A stretch of 64,000 bases of DNA, from positions 62,001-126,000 of the forward strand of contig CAJTOG010000001.1 in the NCBI GenBank assembly GCA_910577575.1, in the 5' to 3' direction. The translations under genes were made by a program, and so were the position numbers. The DNA comes from an uncultured Ruminococcus sp. (lineage in GTDB: Bacteria; Bacillota; Clostridia; Oscillospirales; Ruminococcaceae). Shown here one piece after another: positions 33,668-41,195 of this stretch (position 1 is its first letter; every line of letters begins with the position of its first letter). Under the pieces are notes generated by a model, which searched no databases, had not been told where the DNA came from, and saw nothing but the letters and a program-made list of their open reading frames with translations.

Positions 33668-33744
33668 ATGGAGCTAATGACCCGATTCGAACGGGCGACC
33701 TGCTCATTACGAGTGAGCTGCTCTACCTGCTGAGCCACATTAGC
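33668..33744 (-). tRNA. tRNA-Thr (anticodon CGU)
   Basis: On the minus strand the acceptor stem GCTAATG / CATTAGC, D arm GGCTCAGCAGG, anticodon stem-loop GCTCA-CTCGTAA-TGAGC with anticodon CGT, and T arm CCCG-TTCGAAT-CGGG fit a complete tRNA reading ACG (Thr). A 3' CCA is encoded. It stands alone with its own promoter. Confidence 0.93.
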
Positions 33745-33756
33745 ATCATCATTAGT

Positions 33757-33785
33757 ATTATACCATAAAATATCAATGTTGTCAA
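33757..33785 (-). promoter_or_regulatory. Promoter of tRNA-Thr
   Basis: Minus strand TTGACA (33785-33780), 17-base spacer, TATAAT (33762-33757), perfect consensus, ending 13 bases before the tRNA. Confidence 0.85.
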
Positions 33786-33952
33786 CATTTTCTAAAAATT
33801 AATTTTTTTAACCAAATTTCCAAATCTTTTCAAATGGATTTACTAAATCCATCTGAAAACGCTTATGGATAAAAATCTGAAAACTGCAAACACTAAGAAA
33901 GTATTGTAAGATAAAAATATCTTCAATAACATCAAGCAAAGGATTTGATTTT

Positions 33953-34348
33953 ATGAAAAAATTTTTAACAATAAGCTTTGCACTTCTGCTTACTTCTGCT
34001 GCAATGACTGGATGCGGAGCAGATAAGAATAACGATTCTGATGCAGGTTCTTATTATGAAGACCATGACTACGGATATGGAAACTCAGACAGACGTGATG
34101 ACGACCGGTATAATGATAATAACAACGGGAGCGACAGAAATTCCAGTGATACCGTTAAGGATGATGTACACGATGCAATAGACGGTGTTGAAAATGCCGG
34201 AAAAGATATAGTAAGTGGTGTAGGCGGTGCCGGAGAAGATATTATAGACGGTGTCGGAGATGCTGCAAATGATATTGTTGATGGCTTCGACGGTGATGAA
34301 AATCATACAGAAACAACTTCATCCAAAACCACAAAAACAAACCGATAA
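33953..34348 (+). CDS. Small acidic lipoprotein with 11-residue repeats
   Basis: A 131-residue lipoprotein: signal peptide with lipobox AMTGC (Cys at about 21), a disordered Asp/Asn/Tyr-rich segment (about 25-65), then three consecutive 11-residue repeats of the form (I/V)-x-G-V-x-x-A-x-x-D-I (about 75-112), and a Thr/Lys-rich tail. The repeats would form an amphipathic helix. No family was recognised. The region upstream (33786-33952) contains the inverted repeat ATGGATTT-ACT-AAATCCAT, a possible operator. Confidence 0.7.
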   Translation: MKKFLTISFALLLTSAAMTGCGADKNNDSDAGSYYEDHDYGYGNSDRRDDDRYNDNNNGSDRNSSDTVKDDVHDAIDGVENAGKDIVSGVGGAGEDIIDGVGDAANDIVDGFDGDENHTETTSSKTTKTNR

Positions 34349-34354
34349 ATCAAT

Positions 34355-34391
34355 AAGCCCTGTTTTTCCTGATTCGGAGACAGGGCTTAAT
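34355..34391. terminator. Hairpin between the lipoprotein and dipeptidase genes
   Basis: AAGCCCTGT (34355-34363) pairs with ACAGGGCTT (34380-34388) between two converging genes. The T runs are short, so it may be a weak terminator. Confidence 0.55.
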
Positions 34392-35657
34392 TCATCCGCA
34401 GATTTCTATAACAGCCTCTGCCATTATTTCAGCATTTTTCAATAAACTTTCCTCTGTTATAAATTCATCCGGACCATGCATATTACTGTCTTCATCCGGA
34501 AATTCTGCACCGAAAGCAACACCGCCCTCAATGTCATGAACGTAAGTTCCCCCGCCTATCGTGATACATCTTCCTTTATCGCCGGTAACACGCTCGTAAA
34601 CACGCAGAAGCGACTGCACAAATTCACTTTTTTCATCAGTATAATGAGGTTCAGTACCCTCACACGAATCAATTTCAAATCCAATTGATTCAAGTCTATC
34701 ACAAATAATTTTACTGATTTCAGCTTTAGTCCTGTCAAGAGGGAATCTTATATCAATGCCACCATTAAGACGGTTTTCAGAAGTATTCAGTAACGAAATA
34801 ACACAGGTAATTCCTGAAATATCACCAAAAATTGATTTTCCGTTAAATTCATTATGAGGAAAAAATTTTGCAAGACCACACAGAAGTTTATTGTTGAATT
34901 GTCTGCTGTAATCTGCAAGAAATTTTGTTATGGCATTCTCACCCTTTTCAGGAGTTGAAGCATGTGCAGATTTTCCATGATAAAAAAAAGCTTCAAAGTC
35001 GATTCCCTCAACACATAATTCAGGAACGGCATTTATAACTCCACCTGCTTTTATTTCAATATCCTCATCAAATTCAGCTGAAAAATAAACCCTGAGCATT
35101 CCTTTTTCGCCATTGATTACAGGATACTCACCATCAGGAGTAAAAACCATAGGCGGAAGACTTCTTTTAGTTCTGTAATAAACCATATCAGCAGAACCAT
35201 TTTCCTCATTTGTGCCAAAAATCAAACGTACACCTTTTTTAAGAGGGATAGCAAGCTCTCTGATGGCTTTCAATGCAAATAGAGATGCTACAGCAGGTCC
35301 TTTGTCATCACACGTTCCACGGCCGATTAAACGCCCGTCTGAACGCTTCAAAATATATGGATTGCTGCTCCAGCCTGTGCCCTCCGGAACTATATCGAGG
35401 TGAGTTAAAATTGCAAGCTCTGGTTCAAGATTATTGAAATCAGCAGAACCTGCATACCAGTCAACATTTTCAGTAACAAAACCATACTCAGAACATTTAT
35501 TCAACATTTTTTCGAGAGCTTTTGCAGTTTTTTTCCCAAAAGGATATTCCCCATTCAGTTCATTCTGAACACTTCTTACTGCAACAAGCTCCGCAAGAAA
35601 ATTAATCATTTCTTCTTTCTGGGATTCAAGATACTCTCTTATCTTACTCATAATCAA
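34392..35657 (-). CDS. M20 family dipeptidase (PepV/Sapep-like)
   Basis: A metallopeptidase of about 420 residues. Metal-binding residues are visible: His and Asp in LTHLDIVPEG, Asp in GTCDDKGP, the catalytic Glu pair in GTNEENGS, Asp/Glu in TPDGEYPVINGEKG and a C-terminal His in NMHGPDEF. The FTPDGEYP pattern is typical of the PepV/Sapep group of dinuclear-zinc dipeptidases with wide substrate range. The start is either TTG 35657, better spaced from AGGGG, or ATG 35651. A predicted structured RNA lies directly upstream. Confidence 0.88.
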   Translation of the reverse strand: MIMSKIREYLESQKEEMINFLAELVAVRSVQNELNGEYPFGKKTAKALEKMLNKCSEYGFVTENVDWYAGSADFNNLEPELAILTHLDIVPEGTGWSSNPYILKRSDGRLIGRGTCDDKGPAVASLFALKAIRELAIPLKKGVRLIFGTNEENGSADMVYYRTKRSLPPMVFTPDGEYPVINGEKGMLRVYFSAEFDEDIEIKAGGVINAVPELCVEGIDFEAFFYHGKSAHASTPEKGENAITKFLADYSRQFNNKLLCGLAKFFPHNEFNGKSIFGDISGITCVISLLNTSENRLNGGIDIRFPLDRTKAEISKIICDRLESIGFEIDSCEGTEPHYTDEKSEFVQSLLRVYERVTGDKGRCITIGGGTYVHDIEGGVAFGAEFPDEDSNMHGPDEFITEESLLKNAEIMAEAVIEICG

Positions 35658-35678
35658 AAATACCCCTGTATAATAAAA

Positions 35679-35815
35679 GACAAAGGCAGACTATCTGATA
35701 ACTAACAATTCTATACTGAAATATTAATTTCCGCCCTCTAAAGAGGATACGGAATCCCTAATAATTTACAAAAGGATGTTATCATTAATCAGTAAAGAAC
35801 ACGTCTGCCCTTGTC
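35679..35815 (-). ncRNA. Candidate rod-shaped structured RNA (6S-like architecture)
   Basis: On the minus strand GACAAGGGCAGAC (35815-35803) pairs with GTCTGCCTTTGTC (35691-35679), 13 pairs including one G-U, followed by TTTTATTAT like a terminator. Inside, TGATAAC pairs with GTTATCA, and the tip is a two-part hairpin TTCCG-TAT-CCTCT-TT-AGAGG-G-CGGAA. The regions between are large, asymmetric and AT-rich, giving a rod with a central bubble as in 6S RNA. A plausible -10 (TAATAT) lies directly upstream; the -35 is weak. It fills the gap between the sugar ABC ATPase and dipeptidase genes. Confidence 0.55.
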
Positions 35816-35840
35816 ATATTAAATTTTATTCAAAACCTAA

Positions 35841-36971
35841 TCAGTTAACGATGGTTTTTTCTGTTTCCTTATCAAAAAGATGAATTCTGTTAGGGTCAAT
35901 AGCAATTTTAATCCTATCACCAATTCTTGCAGTTGAACGGTTACTTACTCTTGCAGTAAGATTGTTGCCCTGACAAGTAAGGTAAAGATATATTTCTGCA
36001 CCCATCATTTCAGTAAGTTCAACATCTGCTTCAATAATACCTGTTGTAGCATTTGAAAGATACATTTCTTCATCATGAATATTTTCAGGACGGATGCCAA
36101 GAACGATTTCCTTATTTACATAGTGTGAAAGTTCATTTGTAGACTTTGATTCAGGAACAATAATCTGATATGGAGCGTTTCCTCTTCCTTCACCGCCGAA
36201 TTCAACGATATACTGACCATATTCTTCTCTGAGGACAGCGTCAATAAAGTTCATCTGAGGTGAACCAAGGAATCCTGCAACAAATTTATTAACTGGTTCT
36301 TCATAAAGTTTCTGTGGAGTATCAACCTGCTGAATCCAACCGTCTTTCATACAAACGATTCTGTCACCCATTGTCATAGCTTCAGTCTGGTCATGAGTAA
36401 CATAGATGAAAGTAGTACCAAGTTTCTTATGGATTTTGGAAATTTCGGTTCTCATCTGAGCACGAAGTTTTGCATCAAGGTTTGAAAGAGGCTCGTCAAG
36501 AAGGAATACTTTAGGTGAACGAACTATACAACGACCCAAAGCAACACGCTGACACTGACCACCTGACATAGCACGTGGTTTTCTGTCGAGAAGATGAGCA
36601 AGGTCAAGAATCTTAGCAGCTTCATTAACCTTTCTTTCAATTTCGTCCTTTGGAACCTTACGGAGCTTAAGACCGAAAGCCATATTTTCAAAAACAGTCA
36701 TATGCGGATAAAGAGCATAGTTCTGGAAAACCATTGCAATATCTCTGTCTTTCGGAGCAATATCATTTACAAGTCTATCGCCGATATAAAGCTCACCCTC
36801 TGAAATTTCCTCGAGACCCGCAATCATACGGAGAGTTGTTGATTTACCGCATCCTGATGGTCCTACCAAAACTATAAATTCCTTATCTCTGATTTCTAAG
36901 TTAACATCATGAACAGCATGAAAGCCGCCAGGATATTTTTTCTGAATATTTTTAAGTTGTAAGCCTGCCAT
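35841..36971 (-). CDS. Sugar ABC transporter ATP-binding protein (MsmK/UgpC family)
   Basis: A 376-residue ATPase of the MalK type with Walker A GPSGCGKSTTLRMIAG, Q-loop FQNYALYP, signature MSGGQCQRVALGR, Walker B VFLLDEPLSNLD, H-loop VTHDQTEAM, and a C-terminal TOBE regulatory domain (about 240-376). No permease or binding-protein genes adjoin it; such orphan MsmK-like ATPases are known to energise several carbohydrate importers in Bacillota. That role is inferred here. GGAGG precedes the ATG. Confidence 0.92.
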   Translation of the reverse strand: MAGLQLKNIQKKYPGGFHAVHDVNLEIRDKEFIVLVGPSGCGKSTTLRMIAGLEEISEGELYIGDRLVNDIAPKDRDIAMVFQNYALYPHMTVFENMAFGLKLRKVPKDEIERKVNEAAKILDLAHLLDRKPRAMSGGQCQRVALGRCIVRSPKVFLLDEPLSNLDAKLRAQMRTEISKIHKKLGTTFIYVTHDQTEAMTMGDRIVCMKDGWIQQVDTPQKLYEEPVNKFVAGFLGSPQMNFIDAVLREEYGQYIVEFGGEGRGNAPYQIIVPESKSTNELSHYVNKEIVLGIRPENIHDEEMYLSNATTGIIEADVELTEMMGAEIYLYLTCQGNNLTARVSNRSTARIGDRIKIAIDPNRIHLFDKETEKTIVN

Positions 36972-37088
36972 TTATTCTTGTCCTCCAGTTCAAAATTTCT
37001 TGCTGATAAAATTACAAAGTATCAGCTATAATAATATAATAACATTTTTCAATAAATATTTCAAGATGCTAAATTGCCAAAGTTACAA

Positions 37089-37868
37089 TTATTTGTTTAT
37101 TAGAAATGCCGAAAAAATACCAAAAAAATCATTGCAGAAAGTGTCAAAATCGAGGGGTGAAAATAAGTTTTCAACATCTTTGTGCAATAATTCCATACAC
37201 TTGCCAAATCCCAGTTTTTCGGGAAGAATCAATCCTCCGACAGAAACCCGCATTAATTTTTCAACATGGTTTCCAACAGCTGCAAACATACGTTTAACCT
37301 GATGATATTTACCTTCATTGAGTTGAATAAAAGCCAAATTATCGTTATTTTCAGCACATTTGACTCTTGCCGGAAGGCAGTGCGTACCATCGGACAGTAT
37401 AATACCACCATCAAATAAATTAACATATTTACTTTGAAATGGTCTGGCAAGTTTCACAATATAAATTTTTGGAATATGCTTTTCGGGTGAAAGAATACGG
37501 TGTGCAAGTCTGCCGTCGTCAGTAATAAGCAAAGCACCAAGAGAATCCTTATCGAGTCTTCCGGCAGGAAACATATTTTTGGTTCTCATTTCGGAAGGAA
37601 TAAGATTCATGACGCTTATACCATCATTTTCTTCTGTAGAACAGATATAACCGGACGGTTTATTCATAAGAATATACCTAAAACGCCCCGCCTTTATTTC
37701 ATTTCCGAGAACATTTATACAATCGGTTTCAGGATTTATTTTAAAGTCCGATTTTCTTGAGATAATGCCGTTTACTGTAATTTTACCCTTTGAAGCAAGT
37801 ATCTTAATCTGACTGCGTGTATACTCAGTTCTTTCAGAAATAAATCTGTCAAGTCTAATTTCAGACAT
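37089..37868 (-). CDS. Pseudouridine synthase, RsuA family
   Basis: A 259-residue rRNA pseudouridine synthase with an N-terminal S4 RNA-binding domain (about 1-50, IRLDRFISER and SKGKITVNG) and the RsuA/RluB catalytic domain. Catalytic Asp lies in AGRLDKDSLGALLITDDG (about residue 103). NEGKYHQVKRMFAAVGNHV is the second family motif. Whether it modifies 16S or 23S rRNA is unclear. The chain runs some 30 residues beyond the usual end. Confidence 0.9.
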   Translation of the reverse strand: MSEIRLDRFISERTEYTRSQIKILASKGKITVNGIISRKSDFKINPETDCINVLGNEIKAGRFRYILMNKPSGYICSTEENDGISVMNLIPSEMRTKNMFPAGRLDKDSLGALLITDDGRLAHRILSPEKHIPKIYIVKLARPFQSKYVNLFDGGIILSDGTHCLPARVKCAENNDNLAFIQLNEGKYHQVKRMFAAVGNHVEKLMRVSVGGLILPEKLGFGKCMELLHKDVENLFSPLDFDTFCNDFFGIFSAFLINK

Positions 37869-37947
37869 AATTTATCCTTTCCCTCCGGCATAATTTTCAC
37901 TGAGTGATGAATAATATTAATAGAAAATAATTTCCGGAGATGATGAT

Positions 37948-38382
37948 ATGTCAAAAAAATTTGTTACTGCCGCTATTGTTATTGCTGTAATCCTCGGGGC
38001 GATAGTCATAATCTTTCCTGACAATAAAAATCAGCAGACGACAATTCCTGAAAGTTCACCCGTAGATGCATCATGCACAGACAGCAGAATCAGTTATTTT
38101 GCTTCTCATGGCTGGGAGGCTGAGGAAATTTCCTGCAAAAATATCAAAATACCAGAGAAGTTTTCAACATCTTATGAACAATATGTTGAAATTCAGGACA
38201 AACAAGGTATGCCTCTGCGTGAATATGCAGGAAGAGATGCCGAAATATATATTTATGAGGTAAAAAACTACAGTCCCGATAATAAGAAACTTCATGCTGA
38301 ACTGCTTGTATGTGACAATACTGCAATAGCATCTGTCATCTACAATGAAAAAGATGATTCTCTGCTTCTGGCAGTAAAATGA
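37948..38382 (+). CDS. DUF4830-like membrane-anchored protein
   Basis: A 144-residue protein with an N-terminal transmembrane anchor (VTAAIVIAVILGAIVIIF) and an extracytoplasmic domain with ISYFASHGWEAEE, IKIPEKFSTSYEQYVEIQ and REYAGRDAEIYIYEVKNY, which resembles the DUF4830 pattern. The function is unknown. It diverges from the pseudouridine synthase gene and converges on nrdR, whose stop is 3 bases away. CCGGAGATG is the ribosome binding site. Confidence 0.75.
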   Translation: MSKKFVTAAIVIAVILGAIVIIFPDNKNQQTTIPESSPVDASCTDSRISYFASHGWEAEEISCKNIKIPEKFSTSYEQYVEIQDKQGMPLREYAGRDAEIYIYEVKNYSPDNKKLHAELLVCDNTAIASVIYNEKDDSLLLAVK

Positions 38383-38385
38383 AGT

Positions 38386-38835
38386 TCAGTGATGTTTTTC
38401 AATATCGCTTATAAGAGCAACAAAACTTTTTATATCAGTGAAATCCTCATAGACCGATGCAAATCTTATATAGGCTATCGAATCTATTTCCTTGAGCTGT
38501 TCAAGAACAAGTTCACCTATTTCTTTTGATTTTGCAACGTTTCTGAGTTCATTTGCAAAATGATTTTCAATGCTGTCTGCTATAGCTTCAACCTGCTTCA
38601 TACTTACAGGACGTTTTTTTATAGCATTGAAAATACCTGTAATCAACTTGCTGCGGTTGAATTCCTCATAGCTTCCGCTTCGTTTTTCGACCATAAGTAT
38701 AGGTTTTTCAACAATTTCAAAAGTAGTAAACCTTGCACCGCATTTTATACATTCACGTCTGCGCTTGATTTTATCGTCTTTCGGACGTGAATCTATAACT
38801 TTTGAATCAGGACGGTCACAATAAGGACATTTCAA
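38386..38835 (-). CDS. nrdR: Transcriptional repressor NrdR
   Basis: A 149-residue repressor of ribonucleotide reductase genes, controlled by ATP/dATP. It has an N-terminal zinc ribbon (CPYCDRPDSKVIDSR and RRECIKCGARFTTFE, four cysteines) and a nucleotide-binding ATP-cone (about 45-140). No ribonucleotide reductase gene is in the window. Its start overlaps the stop of the upstream isomerase gene by four bases. Confidence 0.95.
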   Translation of the reverse strand: MKCPYCDRPDSKVIDSRPKDDKIKRRRECIKCGARFTTFEIVEKPILMVEKRSGSYEEFNRSKLITGIFNAIKKRPVSMKQVEAIADSIENHFANELRNVAKSKEIGELVLEQLKEIDSIAYIRFASVYEDFTDIKSFVALISDIEKHH

Positions 38836-39629
38836 TATAATCCCTCCTTACTGTATATCCCCAACATTTTTACAAGGATATTGTAACTTGAAATCAAATC
38901 GCTTATCCCATTAAATCCGTTTCTGTAAAGCTCAAGAATTACATTTGCATCAGGATTATATCTGTTCAATCTTTCAAAAAACTGATTGAACCGAAAATTT
39001 CCTTTGCCGATAAGCAGACAGTCACCAAGTTCGCCTGAATCGCTGATATGTACATGAACAGTGCGTTTCCCTGCAGCATCAAGAAATGCAAACGGAGTTT
39101 CTCCGGCTCGTACAGCCTGCTTTGTATCAAGTACAAACGCAAACTCATCTCCGAGCATTCTTGCAATATCACGTATAAAGGCTGATGATGAACTTTGACA
39201 GCGTGAAACATTTTCAACAGCAACAGTTATACCAAATTCTTTTCCGAGTCTATAAAGCCTTGAATAGCGTTCACAGTAATTTTCTCTGCCCCTGTCCGCT
39301 TTATCACCGTGGAAAACAAAAACACCTGCACCGACCGTATTCATGAAATTGAAGTAAAGTTTATAGTATTCAAGCATATCATCTGTACGGCGTTCATAAT
39401 CGGAAAAAAACATAATAGATTCAATTTCACTGGTAAAAGGATGAACAGATGCACAGCACATATCAAATCTTTTAAACATATTCGCTATATTGTTTGCATA
39501 GCTTTTTTTTAGTTCTGAATTGGTATTTATAAAAATTTCCGTACACGAAACGCCATTGACAGCAAAATCATATATAGCTTCCTCAAGCGGTCTGGGGTAA
39601 AGACAAGCGGTTGATACTCCTGCCTGCAA
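38832..39629 (-). CDS. Sugar phosphate isomerase/epimerase-like TIM-barrel protein
   Basis: A 265-residue xylose-isomerase-like TIM barrel (AP endonuclease 2 superfamily). Likely metal ligands are in FVFHGDK, VAVENVSRCQSS, FVLDTKQA, VHVHISDSG and VILELYR, in the order expected for the family. The substrate cannot be named. It is translationally coupled to nrdR, an unusual partner. Confidence 0.75.
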   Translation of the reverse strand: MQAGVSTACLYPRPLEEAIYDFAVNGVSCTEIFINTNSELKKSYANNIANMFKRFDMCCASVHPFTSEIESIMFFSDYERRTDDMLEYYKLYFNFMNTVGAGVFVFHGDKADRGRENYCERYSRLYRLGKEFGITVAVENVSRCQSSSSAFIRDIARMLGDEFAFVLDTKQAVRAGETPFAFLDAAGKRTVHVHISDSGELGDCLLIGKGNFRFNQFFERLNRYNPDANVILELYRNGFNGISDLISSYNILVKMLGIYSKEGLY

Positions 39630-39774
39630 ATTTATTCACCTGCCTCAAAATAATTTATAATATATTATTATATAATAATATTATAACATTTTTTCAGAAA
39701 AAGTCAATAAAATAATCTAAAATAATTTCACCGTCTGCGGTATGATTTCATATTATACATCGGAGGTGATTTTT

Positions 39775-40395
39775 TTGTATCAGGAAATATTGCTTGCGGT
39801 AATAGTCAGCATAGACACATTTCTTGCCGCAGCCGCATACAGGAGCAGTGACATAAAAATTCCTGTTGTTTCAGCATTCATAATAAGCTTTATGAGTGCA
39901 CTTGTCTTAGGTCTTTCAATACTTCTTTCAGATTTCATAGGAAAATTCATACCATCCGATATATGCCGTGTAACCGGATTTATAATACTTACTGTCATCG
40001 GCATTACAACAGTATTGAAAAGCCTTATAAGAAGTCTGGTGCGGAAGCTTTCTGAAAGAGGCGAGCTTTCAATGAAATCAGGAAGTACGGGAATAGTCAT
40101 AAAGCTTTATCTTGATGACACCGCCGCCGATTTTGACTGTTCAAAGGTTCTTTCAGCAGCAGAAGCAGCCGCACTTGCACTTGCCAGTTCCCTTGACTCC
40201 GCTTCAACAGGATTAAGCTGCGGATTCAATGAAATAAATCCGGCATTTTCAGCAGTTTCAGCTTTTGTTTCCGGATTTATAGCCATTATTTTAGGTTCAT
40301 TTTTCGGAAAGAAAATATCATCAATGAAATGTGACTTTTCATGGCTGGGAGGAATATTTCTTATAGGATTCGCCGTATTTGAATTTATTAAATAG
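39775..40395 (+). CDS. ytaF: YtaF/MntP-like membrane protein
   Basis: A protein of about 206 residues with six transmembrane helices in two halves, including AVIVSIDTFLAAAAY and ALASSLDSASTGLSCGF, which are the paired Asp-containing motifs of the YtaF/MntP group. YtaF is known as a sporulation membrane protein; MntP exports manganese. I start at TTG 39775 because GGAGGTG lies 7 bases upstream; an ATG at 39742 has no such site. Confidence 0.8.
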   Translation: MYQEILLAVIVSIDTFLAAAAYRSSDIKIPVVSAFIISFMSALVLGLSILLSDFIGKFIPSDICRVTGFIILTVIGITTVLKSLIRSLVRKLSERGELSMKSGSTGIVIKLYLDDTAADFDCSKVLSAAEAAALALASSLDSASTGLSCGFNEINPAFSAVSAFVSGFIAIILGSFFGKKISSMKCDFSWLGGIFLIGFAVFEFIK

Positions 40396-40397
40396 GT

Positions 40398-41195
40398 CTA
40401 TATTTTATAAATTACAATTTCGGGCGGATTAAATAATCTTTTTTTCCCTATACCTGCCGAAACACATAATTTCATACTGTCGATTTCATAAATACCCTTT
40501 GAATATTTAGGAAAGAATCTGCGTTCGGGCGAAAGAATACCAATACCTAAAAAACGAACCGCTCCGCCGTGAATATGACCGCTGAAAGTATAATCCGCAC
40601 CCCAATCTGCATATACTTTCCCCCACAAAGGATTGTGGGCAAGCAAAAGCGTTTCACATTCGGGACTCTTTCCTAAAGATTCGTCCATTTCAGCAAGCGT
40701 AAATTTATCAAGATTTTTATATCCGCCGTTTTTTTTGTATGTTGAATATTTTTGCTGAATTCCGCATATACAGAATCTTCTGTTATGTATATCAATGAAT
40801 TTTTGTTCATTCAATAACAAATGAACATCAGTTCTTTCAAGCATTTCTGTAAATTCCATTATTCCGTCATCACAGAGACTCTGTTCATGATTACCGTAAA
40901 CCATGTAAACAGGTGCAGTTTCAGTCAATTTTTCAAGAAGAATTTCAGCAGAAGTAAAATCAGTTTCAGTTCTTGAAACCAAATCACCGGTAATAAAAAT
41001 CAAATCAGGCTTTTCACGTTCAGCTATATCAGAAATCCGGCAGTTATTCCTGCCCTTCTTGCTTTTATGAATATCAGATATGTGCATAATTTTAAGTTCT
41101 CCGCCGAAATTTTTACGGCGGAGGATTAAAATTAATTTGTTTTCGATAATAAATTCAATAGTCAGCAGTATCAATAAAATTAAAAATATTTTCAA
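40398..41195 (-). CDS. Membrane-anchored metallophosphoesterase
   Basis: A 265-residue protein with an N-terminal transmembrane helix and a calcineurin-like phosphoesterase domain. Metal ligands are in MHISDIHKS, FITGDLVS, MVYGNHEQS, LLAHNPLW and FSGHIHGGA. The family includes UDP-2,3-diacylglucosamine hydrolase-like and YkuE-like enzymes; the substrate is unknown. Its ATG overlaps the gyrA stop by four bases. Confidence 0.88.
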   Translation of the reverse strand: MKIFLILLILLTIEFIIENKLILILRRKNFGGELKIMHISDIHKSKKGRNNCRISDIAEREKPDLIFITGDLVSRTETDFTSAEILLEKLTETAPVYMVYGNHEQSLCDDGIMEFTEMLERTDVHLLLNEQKFIDIHNRRFCICGIQQKYSTYKKNGGYKNLDKFTLAEMDESLGKSPECETLLLAHNPLWGKVYADWGADYTFSGHIHGGAVRFLGIGILSPERRFFPKYSKGIYEIDSMKLCVSAGIGKKRLFNPPEIVIYKI

